In this document: positions 7,134 to 16,713 of the stretch, in pieces
How positions within the stretch are numbered: the first letter of the stretch is position 1
Layout: every line of letters begins with the position of its first letter
Source: CAZROT01 sp964601895
GTDB lineage: Bacteria > Pseudomonadota > Gammaproteobacteria > Enterobacterales > Enterobacteriaceae
NCBI GenBank assembly: GCA_964601895.1
Contig: CAZROT010000008.1
Coordinates: 1-64,000 of the forward strand
Reading direction: 5' to 3'
Length of the DNA: 64,000 nt
Position numbers and translations under genes: made by a program
The notes under the pieces: model-generated
Seen by the model: the letters and a program-made list of their open reading frames with translations, nothing else
Databases searched by the model: none
Told to the model about the DNA's origin: nothing

Positions 7134-10100
7134 ATGAAGAAAGCGTCTGGCTCTGCAGGTACACATCAGGAAGATATTCACATAACTGCGATGGACAGGG
7201 ATGCCTTGATAGCCAGCATGCTAAAGCCCTATGAACAAATGACGCTGTCTGCACTCGAAAAAAAATGCCGTCCTCTGATAGTCAGCATCATCAATGATTT
7301 CCCTGAACCACAGGAGCAGGAAAGACAGCTCACTGCACTGATGAAAAAAATACTTTCTTTCCCGCAGGTTGCCTCTGCTGCCGCTGCCGACAGGGTCAGG
7401 TTATGTACTGTGCTACTGGAAGAAATGATTCGCTTTCCGATGTCCCAGGCACCCGCTTCGGCAGAAGCGTTAATGGCACTAATTCCTGTTTTCGATAATT
7501 TTATTAAACGCGTGTCCCTGCAGCCCAATGAATTACAGGAACTGGAACAGGCACTGCGTCAGGCATTGAGAAAAGCCAGAGCCCGGCAGGTTGCCCATGA
7601 AATTATTACGCCATTAAAAAACAATTTTCTCCCGGAACTGACTCAAAATCTTAGTGAATTCATCAGAGTCGTCAACGCTTATGAGGAAAAGGATCTCACG
7701 CTACCTGAAAGAATAATTTTTCTTGCTACGCTGATTGAAAAAATTTATGAATTTCCCTGCATTACTCTTGCGTCATCAGATGACAGGATAGCGTTCTTTT
7801 CCCTGCTGATGGGTACAATGATTTCCCTGAATATGGTCACTACACCTGATACGCAGGGACAGCAACTGCTTTCTTCGCCACAGGCAGCACAAAAAGAATT
7901 AGCTGATTTTTTTCAACGAGTGATAGCAGGGGCAAATCTACCATTTGCTGGCGCCTTGCAGGAACTCAGCCAGGCAGCGAGAATAAACGGAATCAGACAG
8001 CGCGTTAAAAACCAGCTGCAACCCTGGCAGGGAAAGTCTGTTTCTCAGTTACTCCACATCCTACCTGCGCTGATGCAGGCAATCAATACGGCAACAACGC
8101 CACATACCCTTCCTGTGGAAGAAGGCAAAGCATTCATCGCTGCCATCATCGCTTCATTTTCTTCTTTTAAGAAAGTCATTGCCGCTCTGCCCGAAGACCG
8201 GATACGGTTATTTTCCTCCCTGGCAGGCTCCCTCGTACATTTAAATCTCGCCAGTGAGCCTGCTGCCCTCAAAGCATTGCTGCTCCCTTTTGGCGAATTG
8301 ATTGAAAGAGAAACGGCGTTGAATGCGGCTTTCGGCCAGACACTACGCCAGGAAATCGCGCGCAAATTGGACGAGATTATCATCCACAGTCTCAGTACCT
8401 GCAATGCCATGACACCCACAGCGCTTGCCAGAAGTTTTCCAGCCTTGATAAGGCATCTGTATACGGCTGCAGACATGCTGATTACTGCAGAGAAAAACAG
8501 TCTCCTCGTTGTGGTAATGAAAACCATTGCGGCTTTTCCTGGCATTGTGGCAAATTCATCCGACGCAAAAACCAGGTTATTTTCTGCACTGATGGAAAGC
8601 ATGATTCCTCTGCTGACTGTGACCGGGACGGGTCTGCAGGATAAGACTGCTGTATCGCACAATCAGCAGGCATGGCTGCTTTTTTTTGACGGCATGATAG
8701 AAAAAATTGCACCACAACAGGATAGCGCCACACAGGAGCTCAGGATAGAGCTTGAACGTGCATTACGGCACGTACGTATCCGGCAGTCCGTCATTCATAC
8801 CCTGACTCCTTACAGCAACCTGGCCATTGTTGATCTGAAGGCTCATCTCCCTGCTTTTATCACGTCACTAGATGATAATATCAGCCTGCTGTCACTGCAG
8901 GAACGCAGAGTGCTGCTGGCAGCTATTTTCACCACCCTTATTTCTCTACCCAATGTCGATGATTATTTTTCCAGCGACAGGGCGATGCTATTTGCTACTC
9001 TGATAGACGAGATATCGCGCCTGAAACTCATGACATCCCCTGATGCAGCAGGCGAACAGCTAATTTCTGCTTCCGCCAGCCCACAGGAGCTGACTGCTTT
9101 TTTTCAGCATTTTATCGACAGTATCGCTCCCACGGTCGGCCCGGTATGGAAGCAGGCATTTGAGCTGGCGCTAAGACAGAGCGTCATCAGAAAAGCCATA
9201 CGTCATGTTTTTCATCCCTTCAGGGGACGGTCACCTGCTTACCAGCAGCAATCTCTTTCGCTACTGACAGGAAACATCGACGCGCTCTCTGCCCGACCTG
9301 ACATGACAGACAGCAGGACTTTTTTCACCATACTGGCAGAAGAAATCACGCTGTTTATTAAAGAAGTAGCAGCACTCTCCCTGCCTGCGCTGAGCGCCAG
9401 GGCCGCAGACGAGACAGAGCTGTTTACCACGGTACTGATAGAGCAGTTGAGACAGCTCAACGTAGTTGCCTCGCTGGCAGAACAGGGACAGGCAATGATG
9501 CGTACCCTGCAGGATAATATAGAAAAATTCCTGGCGCCGCGCAGGCGCTACCCTGCTGATCACATCATTATTCTGCAACTGCACAACACCGACAGCGAAG
9601 ACGCGGCTGTGTTACGGCAGGTGAGCAAACTGCAGCAGGCGTATCCCCACGCCATCACGGTGCGTTATAACGTCACCGACAGATTACCTGAAGTGCTACA
9701 GGGCATACATCCTCTGCCACCCGCAAAAATTGCGTTGCTGGTTGTTGCACGTACATATCGGGATGCACATACCACTGGCCGCAATCACAATGAACAGGCG
9801 GGCATCAGCCAGCAGCAGTTACGCATAGCTTTTAATGCATTGAAAAAACCGCAAGTTAATGTTCTCAGTCGTGGCAGTACCGTACATCCCATCCTGATGC
9901 AGGCGCGTACTGATGGAGTCAGGATAGTCCCCACCTCCATCCGATCCTTTATCCTGGATGCACCCAGAGGCGCACAAAAACTGCCTGCTGCTTTACCCGC
10001 TAGCGCATTAACTTCTGCCCGCATCCATGAATCCGTTGTCGACAGTAAAAAAGAAAAAAAACACACCACCACCATTGGTCGTTTTACCGTGACGCGCATC

Positions 10101-13100
10101 AGAGACAGTGAATTACATCCCACTGCTCTGGCACAGTCCATTTCCAGAGTGGTGCTGAGTACTGCTTCTGAACATGTTGTTGCCCTGATTCCCGTCAGCC
10201 AACAACCCGTGCCGACACAGCTCCCTGACTCAGTAGCGCACAGCCAGTACGAGTGGACGATAATTATTCATACCGGCAGTGATGCGGCTGTACTGGATAA
10301 TCTGCATTCCCTGGCTGCTAAAAATGCCGGGAAAAGTCTGCTCATTCAAAGAGACCGAAAGGATGAGCTTGCTTTCAACATACTCTATGGCAGGGATAAC
10401 CTGGTACAGATAGCCGCACATCACAGAGTGCGCTATATCCTGGCAGGGCACGGTGATGCAACAGCCGGCACACTTGATGGTCATCATCCCGAGCAGGCTT
10501 ATTTACTCTATCAACAGGTACGACAGCAGTTTACGCTACCGCCGGCCGCACGCCTGGTGTTGTTAGCCTGCGGACTGGGTAATGATGGCAGCAGACCGGG
10601 ATTTAACAATAATTTTGCCCTTAAGTTTGCCAGATTAGCCACCACAGAGGCCCCTTCTGCACTGTCCGTACAGGCTTACAGTAAGGCAATATTTATTAAC
10701 GCAGCAGGCAGACGTATCCCTGCAGACAACCTCGATCCCGACGGCGATGTCTTAGCGAATCACCGGGTAGACTATCGCAGACCTCATCAGGTTATGGAAG
10801 TTAATGGCATTCCGGCCCCGCTTATCGAGCTGCTGCAGGAACTAAAACAGGCAGATACAGCCGGAAAAATGCCAGTGCTGCTGCAAACACATCAGCACCT
10901 GCTGCGACAGTATTTTCCTGCTCATGATGGTGGCATCGACAAGACAGCGCTTACCGTGGCAATGCAATCCTTCACCACGTTGCAAACAGCAGTACTGCAG
11001 GCGCGTTTGCAAGCGTCACCAGAAGCACTCACTCAGCTACCGTGGGCTGCGTTATCACAACTGACTACGCAATTATGGCATGGCCATATCCATCCGCAAA
11101 AATTGACTACGGCTCAACAGGCGCTGTTCAAAAGAGTACTGGGAAAAGGCCTGTTATATGGTGATACCGTCGAGGATGTGGCGATGGCACTCGCTGTTCG
11201 CAGTGATGCGGGCCGTCTCACACGCCAGTTCTTTCAGCTACAGGCGCTATTGCTGAACGATGAAATGCAACGCATTTTCTCCTCTCCCGCGAATACAGAC
11301 AGCAAAACACCCCTGCATTCTGCAATAATCGTTGCAGCCAAAAAAACAACATCTGGCAGCACGATGACGATGCCTGCCGATAGCGATAGCAATACCGTTA
11401 CCCGTGGATTGTTTACCCCCCTGTCACGTACCCTGCAGATACTGGGTGTGCTGTCTGCCATAAAAGAGCTACTCACCAGTCAGTTCAGCCAGGGGCTGAC
11501 ACCTCAGCAGAAAAGTCTGCTGGAAACACAACACAACATTCTCATCACAACACTGGCAACCACGCTTGGTAATGAAGCAACACAGCATCTGCTGGCATTC
11601 ACAGGCAGACAAACTCAGACTCTTAATCTGCAGATGCCGTGGCTGATAAACCAGGCAAAACAATTATCGACAAACGCAGGCCGATTACTTGCAGCAGGCT
11701 CCCTGTTGCATGCTGATGCGGTAACTGATGCAATCCTGAAGGGACTGCGTGCTTTTTCCATGGGCATGAATGGTACTTTCCTCGCTCTGGGTACCGGTCT
11801 CGGTATTTATGAAGCACTGCATACAGCAATGACACTGGAGCAAGAAGAAGATCCGCAAAAACGCATGGATCTGCACGCCAGCTTTGCCCTGTCGCTGGCA
11901 GGTACTGCAGCGATTTTCACCGGCCCTGCTGCCCTACCACTTAGCATGCTGTTGCTAGCTGCAGGTATGGGTTACACCACGTTTCGCCATTATGAAAATA
12001 TTAACCGCTATCTGACGCTGAGCCCTGCACAAGCGGCTATGGTGCTCCTGTTACCTCTGGGTATTCTGCCCGATACGCTAAAAATTTCTTTCGAAGCAAA
12101 CAGAGCACGGGCTGAATTGAGCCGGTTACAGCTGGAACAGGCCCGTACGGTATTACAGGAAAAATCTCTTGACGCCGTTTATTTCACTCCTGGCAGCATT
12201 GAACCCGGCCATAAGCTGTCGGGAGAAGAAACACAGGCCATTTATCATACCATTCAGAGCAGCTGGTTTGCTCAGCTGGTACTGGCTGCCACACGCCTTT
12301 TTGCCACACCGACCACTTCACCCTCAGTGGACAATAGTCGTGATGAAATTGATCTGAATAACGGACAGTTCAGCAGTGACGGGATCCCGCTTGCATCAGA
12401 AAAAATGCGCCTGTTGCGCACACGGCGGCGCAAACTCGCTGACCCGCCTAAAGGAGCCATGCCGGCTCAGCAGGCGCTGTTGTTTGATGTTAATGGTAGT
12501 CACAGCGAGCAGCTGGCTTCATTTGACGGCACTTTTATACGCATATTCGATGATAAAGGAGCAGTGAAACATCGGGTAGCGGCACAAACAGGCAGACTGC
12601 CACGCTGGATATTGAGCGGTAATCTTTTCGGTGATAACCGAGATGAAATACTGCTGCTCGATCCACAAAAAGACAGCATGACGGTACTGGCGCTGTTCAA
12701 TGGCCGTACACGCGAGTCTCACTGGATCTCTGGCGTACATTCTGAGGGCGGTGATTATCTGCGCAGACAAAAAGCAGCAGCGATAGTCAGCAGACAGCAA
12801 AACTATGACGGATTCAGTGCACGCAATGCAGACGCACTGACTGCCGCCCCCCTGCTCGCTGATATTGATGGTGATGGTTTTGATGATCTACTACTGATAC
12901 ATAGTGATGGCATCAGCATCTGTTATGGTGGCTGGGAGACACAACAGAAGATATCGTGGTCTTTTTTTTCCTTCCACACTACCGCCCTTGCCGATAAATC
13001 ATGGCGTTATGTGCTGTCAGGCCGGCAGAACAAAGACAGCTATGCTGATCTGGTTGCTATTGCCGCTGACGGGACAGTACATACTCTACTCGGCAGTCAC

Positions 13101-15545
13101 GATCGCAGAAAAAAATTCACTGTACTGGCGGGAACGCCGAACAGCATCAATGCACAGTTACTGCAACAAAAAAATGTGGCTGTTTTACTGCACGATATGG
13201 ACAGGGACGGACGTTCAGACCTCGTGGTGGTACATGACGATAATCGGAGTACACGTGCAACGGTTGCTCACGCACAAACGCAGGGACAATTTGGCACTTT
13301 TATTACAGATGCCTTTTCTGTCTGGCGTGATAGCGGGTGGCTGGGGCTTGCCGGACATCGCATTATCGGGTTTAAAAAAGGCAGTACTACCCTTGTGTCC
13401 ATGGATAGCAGTAATGCACTGTACGAGCATATTTTTACCCGTGATCGGGTTGCACAAGTCATGCTGGGCAATGGTGACGACAGCTTCCGTGCACTCAGCA
13501 ACACATCAGACTGGCGTTATATCATCAGGGTAGCAGAAACAGGTAAACAGCGGCATGAAACCGGGACCAGCGATGATATCTTCTGGCTAGCGCGAGCGGT
13601 CAGGGACAGCAGCGGTTCCGTGCTTGATGGTCAGCAGGGGCAGGATACATTGATTATCGCCGCCGGCAGTCGTGATGAAAGCCACCGTGTTTTTCTTGGC
13701 AAGGCTGGCAACGCCGGCCAAATCACCACAGAAAAATCCAGCAGGCAGCCGTATTTCGGGCTGGTTGATGACAGCAGCAGCAGCCTGTCTTCAGATGGCA
13801 TCGCTTTACTGAATATTGAACATATCCAGGGACACAAAAACAGCCGTGATTACCTCACGGGCAATGAAGAAAATAACTGGCTAAGCGGTGTGCACGCCAG
13901 TAATTATGATAACACACTGATGATGGAGCAGGAAAAAGACAGCGCTCACTGCGAATGTGAAGAAGATTATCTTGATGGAGGCGATGGAGATAACGAACTG
14001 ACGCTGTCACGCGGTACTGCTGTCAATGGATCTGTCTGGCAGATTCTGCACTGTGAACACGATGCTGATACCGAGGTTATCCTCAAAGCAGGCAGTAACC
14101 CTGAAAAAATCAGCCAGATCTTTCTGGGCTACCGCGCAGAACAGATGCAGCGCCCACAGCGCGCGGGTAATGACCTGCTTATCCGCCTGCGGCATAACAA
14201 TGGTACACATAAAACACTACGCCTCGGCAATCTGTACAACAATACGGTTGCCCTGCAGGATAGAGAAAACGCACTCACTGTACCGGGTGGCTTCGTACTG
14301 CATACGTCAGACGGGGTAAGTCTTTCGTTGCCCCGTCTGCCTGATAACCGGGCACTATCAGACTGGCACAGTGTCAACGTCACCTGGAATGCCACCCATC
14401 ACCGCAACTGGAGTGAATTGACCCGGGATCAACCGGCACAACATATCGAAGTTTATCAGCAGAAAAAAGATCCTGTCGATAACCGTGGCAAGATAAGAAT
14501 ATATGGCCAGGGTTTTGCCAGCAGTACAGTGATACTGGCTGATTTTATGCATCTGACACTGACAGATACACCCTACACTAACCGGCCACAGGGCAACGAT
14601 AAGGGGGATATATTATGTGCCTTCTGGATGAAGGTCAGTGAGGGCCGAGACAGCTACCACTGGGATGGCAAAACCAGGGAAACCATTATTGATAATTATG
14701 CTACTGATGGCATGCAGGATGAACTGCAGCTTCCCTGGATTGCGAAAAACAGCAGGCTGAAAAGGCAGGGTAACAACCTGGTAATCAGTGAACAGGCTAC
14801 CGACGAACGACGCTTTCTTATCGTAAACTTTTTCGTCACTCCAGATTATCGCCACCTTAATGTGCGTGATATCAGCGGCAACCTTTGCATACTGGATATG
14901 GATGAGCATCACAATGCCTGGCTTGCGAGCTGGCAACTGCAACAGGCTGCTAACCGAAGTACCAACAGACGCACACTCTATGCCACCACGGGCCCGCTTA
15001 CGCTGGATATGCGCACTGCGACAGACTGGCTGCTTACCCAGGATTACAGCATGCACGCACACCGCTGGTATGGCAGTAACCATGATGATGTGCATATATT
15101 CCACGCAGATAATAAAACGCTGCATGATGCCCGTGGCAATGACATTTATCGGTTTGAAAGCGGCAGTACGAGGAATGTCATCTCAGACAGCACAGGCGAC
15201 GACATTTACCGCATTGATGCGGGTAGCGGACATAATGTCATTGCAGACAGTAATGGCAGGGATACCCTGGAGCTTACCGGAGTCAATCAGGCCGAACTGC
15301 AACAAAGCAGGGCGGGTAGCGATCATTTGCTAACCTGGTCTGCGACTGGCAGCCTGAAAATCAGGAATTATTATCTGCATGAGGATAACAGAGTGGAAAG
15401 CATCCTGCTGACTGACGCCATTTCAGTCATGTCAGTGGCTGATGCCCAGATTAATACCGCTGCTGAATCTGCGCACCTGACAGTCATGCTGCCTGATATT
15501 GTCACGCTATCCGCAGCACTGCCGTCCCCTGCATACCGCCCATGA
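7134..15545 (+). CDS. Giant RTX/TcdA-like toxin with C80 autoprotease and pore-forming domains
   Basis: 2803 residues, one uninterrupted frame; ribosome site AGAAGGGA about 9 nt before ATG. In order: (1) residues 28-802, six degenerate helical repeats of about 110-137 residues; (2) about 806-945, a fold like the next domain but without its catalytic residues; (3) about 1036-1200, a peptidase C80 (inositol-phosphate-activated cysteine protease) domain with His1106 in LAGHGDA and Cys1146 in LLACGLGN; (4) about 1420-1740, a TcdA/TcdB-type pore-forming region with hydrophobic stretches at 1545-1560, 1583-1612 and 1634-1645; (5) about 1775-2060, FG-GAP/VCBS-like units (DIDGDGFDDLLL, DMDRDGRSDLVVV); (6) RTX-like calcium motifs near 2235-2290 and 2640-2712 (GNDIYRFESG, GDDIYRIDAG). 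C80 domains release upstream cargo inside host cells, so the N-terminal 1000 residues are the likely cargo. No acyltransferase or type I exporter gene is adjacent. Exact function is unknown. Confidence 0.85.
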   Translation: MKKASGSAGTHQEDIHITAMDRDALIASMLKPYEQMTLSALEKKCRPLIVSIINDFPEPQEQERQLTALMKKILSFPQVASAAAADRVRLCTVLLEEMIRFPMSQAPASAEALMALIPVFDNFIKRVSLQPNELQELEQALRQALRKARARQVAHEIITPLKNNFLPELTQNLSEFIRVVNAYEEKDLTLPERIIFLATLIEKIYEFPCITLASSDDRIAFFSLLMGTMISLNMVTTPDTQGQQLLSSPQAAQKELADFFQRVIAGANLPFAGALQELSQAARINGIRQRVKNQLQPWQGKSVSQLLHILPALMQAINTATTPHTLPVEEGKAFIAAIIASFSSFKKVIAALPEDRIRLFSSLAGSLVHLNLASEPAALKALLLPFGELIERETALNAAFGQTLRQEIARKLDEIIIHSLSTCNAMTPTALARSFPALIRHLYTAADMLITAEKNSLLVVVMKTIAAFPGIVANSSDAKTRLFSALMESMIPLLTVTGTGLQDKTAVSHNQQAWLLFFDGMIEKIAPQQDSATQELRIELERALRHVRIRQSVIHTLTPYSNLAIVDLKAHLPAFITSLDDNISLLSLQERRVLLAAIFTTLISLPNVDDYFSSDRAMLFATLIDEISRLKLMTSPDAAGEQLISASASPQELTAFFQHFIDSIAPTVGPVWKQAFELALRQSVIRKAIRHVFHPFRGRSPAYQQQSLSLLTGNIDALSARPDMTDSRTFFTILAEEITLFIKEVAALSLPALSARAADETELFTTVLIEQLRQLNVVASLAEQGQAMMRTLQDNIEKFLAPRRRYPADHIIILQLHNTDSEDAAVLRQVSKLQQAYPHAITVRYNVTDRLPEVLQGIHPLPPAKIALLVVARTYRDAHTTGRNHNEQAGISQQQLRIAFNALKKPQVNVLSRGSTVHPILMQARTDGVRIVPTSIRSFILDAPRGAQKLPAALPASALTSARIHESVVDSKKEKKHTTTIGRFTVTRIRDSELHPTALAQSISRVVLSTASEHVVALIPVSQQPVPTQLPDSVAHSQYEWTIIIHTGSDAAVLDNLHSLAAKNAGKSLLIQRDRKDELAFNILYGRDNLVQIAAHHRVRYILAGHGDATAGTLDGHHPEQAYLLYQQVRQQFTLPPAARLVLLACGLGNDGSRPGFNNNFALKFARLATTEAPSALSVQAYSKAIFINAAGRRIPADNLDPDGDVLANHRVDYRRPHQVMEVNGIPAPLIELLQELKQADTAGKMPVLLQTHQHLLRQYFPAHDGGIDKTALTVAMQSFTTLQTAVLQARLQASPEALTQLPWAALSQLTTQLWHGHIHPQKLTTAQQALFKRVLGKGLLYGDTVEDVAMALAVRSDAGRLTRQFFQLQALLLNDEMQRIFSSPANTDSKTPLHSAIIVAAKKTTSGSTMTMPADSDSNTVTRGLFTPLSRTLQILGVLSAIKELLTSQFSQGLTPQQKSLLETQHNILITTLATTLGNEATQHLLAFTGRQTQTLNLQMPWLINQAKQLSTNAGRLLAAGSLLHADAVTDAILKGLRAFSMGMNGTFLALGTGLGIYEALHTAMTLEQEEDPQKRMDLHASFALSLAGTAAIFTGPAALPLSMLLLAAGMGYTTFRHYENINRYLTLSPAQAAMVLLLPLGILPDTLKISFEANRARAELSRLQLEQARTVLQEKSLDAVYFTPGSIEPGHKLSGEETQAIYHTIQSSWFAQLVLAATRLFATPTTSPSVDNSRDEIDLNNGQFSSDGIPLASEKMRLLRTRRRKLADPPKGAMPAQQALLFDVNGSHSEQLASFDGTFIRIFDDKGAVKHRVAAQTGRLPRWILSGNLFGDNRDEILLLDPQKDSMTVLALFNGRTRESHWISGVHSEGGDYLRRQKAAAIVSRQQNYDGFSARNADALTAAPLLADIDGDGFDDLLLIHSDGISICYGGWETQQKISWSFFSFHTTALADKSWRYVLSGRQNKDSYADLVAIAADGTVHTLLGSHDRRKKFTVLAGTPNSINAQLLQQKNVAVLLHDMDRDGRSDLVVVHDDNRSTRATVAHAQTQGQFGTFITDAFSVWRDSGWLGLAGHRIIGFKKGSTTLVSMDSSNALYEHIFTRDRVAQVMLGNGDDSFRALSNTSDWRYIIRVAETGKQRHETGTSDDIFWLARAVRDSSGSVLDGQQGQDTLIIAAGSRDESHRVFLGKAGNAGQITTEKSSRQPYFGLVDDSSSSLSSDGIALLNIEHIQGHKNSRDYLTGNEENNWLSGVHASNYDNTLMMEQEKDSAHCECEEDYLDGGDGDNELTLSRGTAVNGSVWQILHCEHDADTEVILKAGSNPEKISQIFLGYRAEQMQRPQRAGNDLLIRLRHNNGTHKTLRLGNLYNNTVALQDRENALTVPGGFVLHTSDGVSLSLPRLPDNRALSDWHSVNVTWNATHHRNWSELTRDQPAQHIEVYQQKKDPVDNRGKIRIYGQGFASSTVILADFMHLTLTDTPYTNRPQGNDKGDILCAFWMKVSEGRDSYHWDGKTRETIIDNYATDGMQDELQLPWIAKNSRLKRQGNNLVISEQATDERRFLIVNFFVTPDYRHLNVRDISGNLCILDMDEHHNAWLASWQLQQAANRSTNRRTLYATTGPLTLDMRTATDWLLTQDYSMHAHRWYGSNHDDVHIFHADNKTLHDARGNDIYRFESGSTRNVISDSTGDDIYRIDAGSGHNVIADSNGRDTLELTGVNQAELQQSRAGSDHLLTWSATGSLKIRNYYLHEDNRVESILLTDAISVMSVADAQINTAAESAHLTVMLPDIVTLSAALPSPAYRP

Positions 15546-16110
15546 GCACCTGCTCTACAAGGAGAAATTTATACACTGATAAATGCGCACAATAACGCCA
15601 GCACCGATGCTGCCGAGCAACAGAGCAGCAAAAGCCCTAAAAGTACATTAATTTTTATTCCTGTATGGTCATCATTAACTAAAAATACTTTTATTTTTTC
15701 AAATAAGATTAACCAGTTATAAAAATAATTAAAGATTACACAGGATAAATTGTTACCCGGCAAATTCTATTCATATTTATTAAATTAAGTCCGTTACATC
15801 AAGAATATAAATTTACTGTTGTTATAAAAATGACGAAAGGATCACTTTTATTGGGTTGCTTTATGCTTTTATATCTGTTACGTTGTTTATTAATTGTGAT
15901 ACATATCTCATATAAAAAACAATTATGATTCAATGTTAATAACGCAAGGAGAAAATAAAACATCTAAGAAACAAATTCATTTTTAAAATTAACCAAATTA
16001 TTATAACGGTAATGCCAGAATTAGTTTTTAAAATTAATTAGTAATTAATAATATAATTTTAAATGAATGCTAAGCAATAACTTCTCTTCATAAAAAAGAA
16101 GGAGGTGTTT
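15546..16110. other. AT-rich intergenic stretch after the toxin
   Basis: About 565 bp, much richer in A and T than the toxin gene. No convincing gene is seen. A minus-strand frame of 64 codons with a TTG start (15569-15763) ends in a hydrophobic segment (NVLLGLLLLCCSAASVLALL) but lacks a clear ribosome site, so it is not called. The last 30 bp hold the ribosome site of the next small gene. Confidence 0.5.
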
Positions 16111-16341
16111 ATGACTTATTCTAAAAAAGAAGTATTGGACAACGTTAAAAACACACTACCAGAATCAGAATATGACAGGGAAATTTATTATGCTACTGTT
16201 AATAAACAATGGCAGGGATATGTAAGGTCTGACAGGACCAGAAGTCATCTTGATAAAAATCAGGAAATAAACAATATAATAATAAATGACGAAAATAAAA
16301 ATAAATTTTCTTTACTAATTAATCGTCTTATCAAAAAATAA
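16111..16341 (+). CDS. Small hypothetical protein, 76 residues
   Basis: ATG 16111 is preceded by a near-ideal GGAGG (16101-16105) at 5 nt spacing, which decides the start over the in-frame GTG at 16105. The product begins MTYSKKEVLDNVKNTLPESE and is highly charged and rich in Asn and Lys, with no signal peptide or membrane segment. I do not recognise a family. It sits in AT-rich DNA between the toxin and a DUF3309-like gene. The strong ribosome site argues that it is translated. Confidence 0.6.
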   Translation: MTYSKKEVLDNVKNTLPESEYDREIYYATVNKQWQGYVRSDRTRSHLDKNQEINNIIINDENKNKFSLLINRLIKK

Positions 16342-16437
16342 ATCATAACAACAACACGTAATTTATTTAGCCCATTCTTTTTTTCTATGAAAAACGTTTA
16401 GTAAAAACGTAACGCTTTTTATCAATGAGGAAAATTC

Positions 16438-16596
16438 ATGCTGAGTATTATAAAAATTCTGTTACTTATTTTTATTATTGGATCTATTCTTTCTCTCCCT
16501 GTATGGCCGTATAGCCATGGCTGGAATTATTATCCCGGTATTGTGTTGGGAATTATTACTATAGTCCTTGCTATCATGGTATTGAGGAGTATATAG
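16438..16596 (+). CDS. DUF3309-like small membrane protein, 52 residues
   Basis: The ATG at 16438 has GAGG seven nt upstream. The product is two hydrophobic helices around a WPYSHGWNYYPG turn, matching the DUF3309 pattern of a short helix, PxWPYSxGWGYxP and a second helix. Members are small inner-membrane proteins of unknown function, widespread in proteobacteria and often near stress genes. No partner can be named from the sequence; it is followed by the carboxylate-amine ligase gene about 120 bp on. Confidence 0.75.
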   Translation: MLSIIKILLLIFIIGSILSLPVWPYSHGWNYYPGIVLGIITIVLAIMVLRSI

Positions 16597-16653
16597 CGTA
16601 AGCGATATAGTGCTGACTGCAATCACTTATTCCCGCATTCTTATAATGAAATA

Positions 16654-16673
16654 ACCTCTTATTAATAAGAGGT
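16654..16673. promoter_or_regulatory. Perfect 20-bp palindrome upstream of the GCS2 gene
   Basis: ACCTCTTATT/AATAAGAGGT, uninterrupted, 40 nt before the chosen start of the ligase gene and about 58 nt after the DUF3309 stop. It is not followed by a T run on either strand, so an operator is at least as likely as a terminator. Confidence 0.45.
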
Positions 16674-16713
16674 ATAAATCATCTGACAGATAATATGGCT
16701 GATGGAGTTATTT

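Noticed and set aside
12904..13533. 209-codon plus frame inside the toxin as a second gene
   Set aside because: It overlaps the FG-GAP-like region in another frame and has no ribosome site.
8045..15333. Many antisense and alternative frames inside the toxin gene, up to 209 codons
   Set aside because: Toxin motifs are continuous in the long plus frame; the others are by-products of its GC-rich codon use and lack ribosome sites or family patterns.
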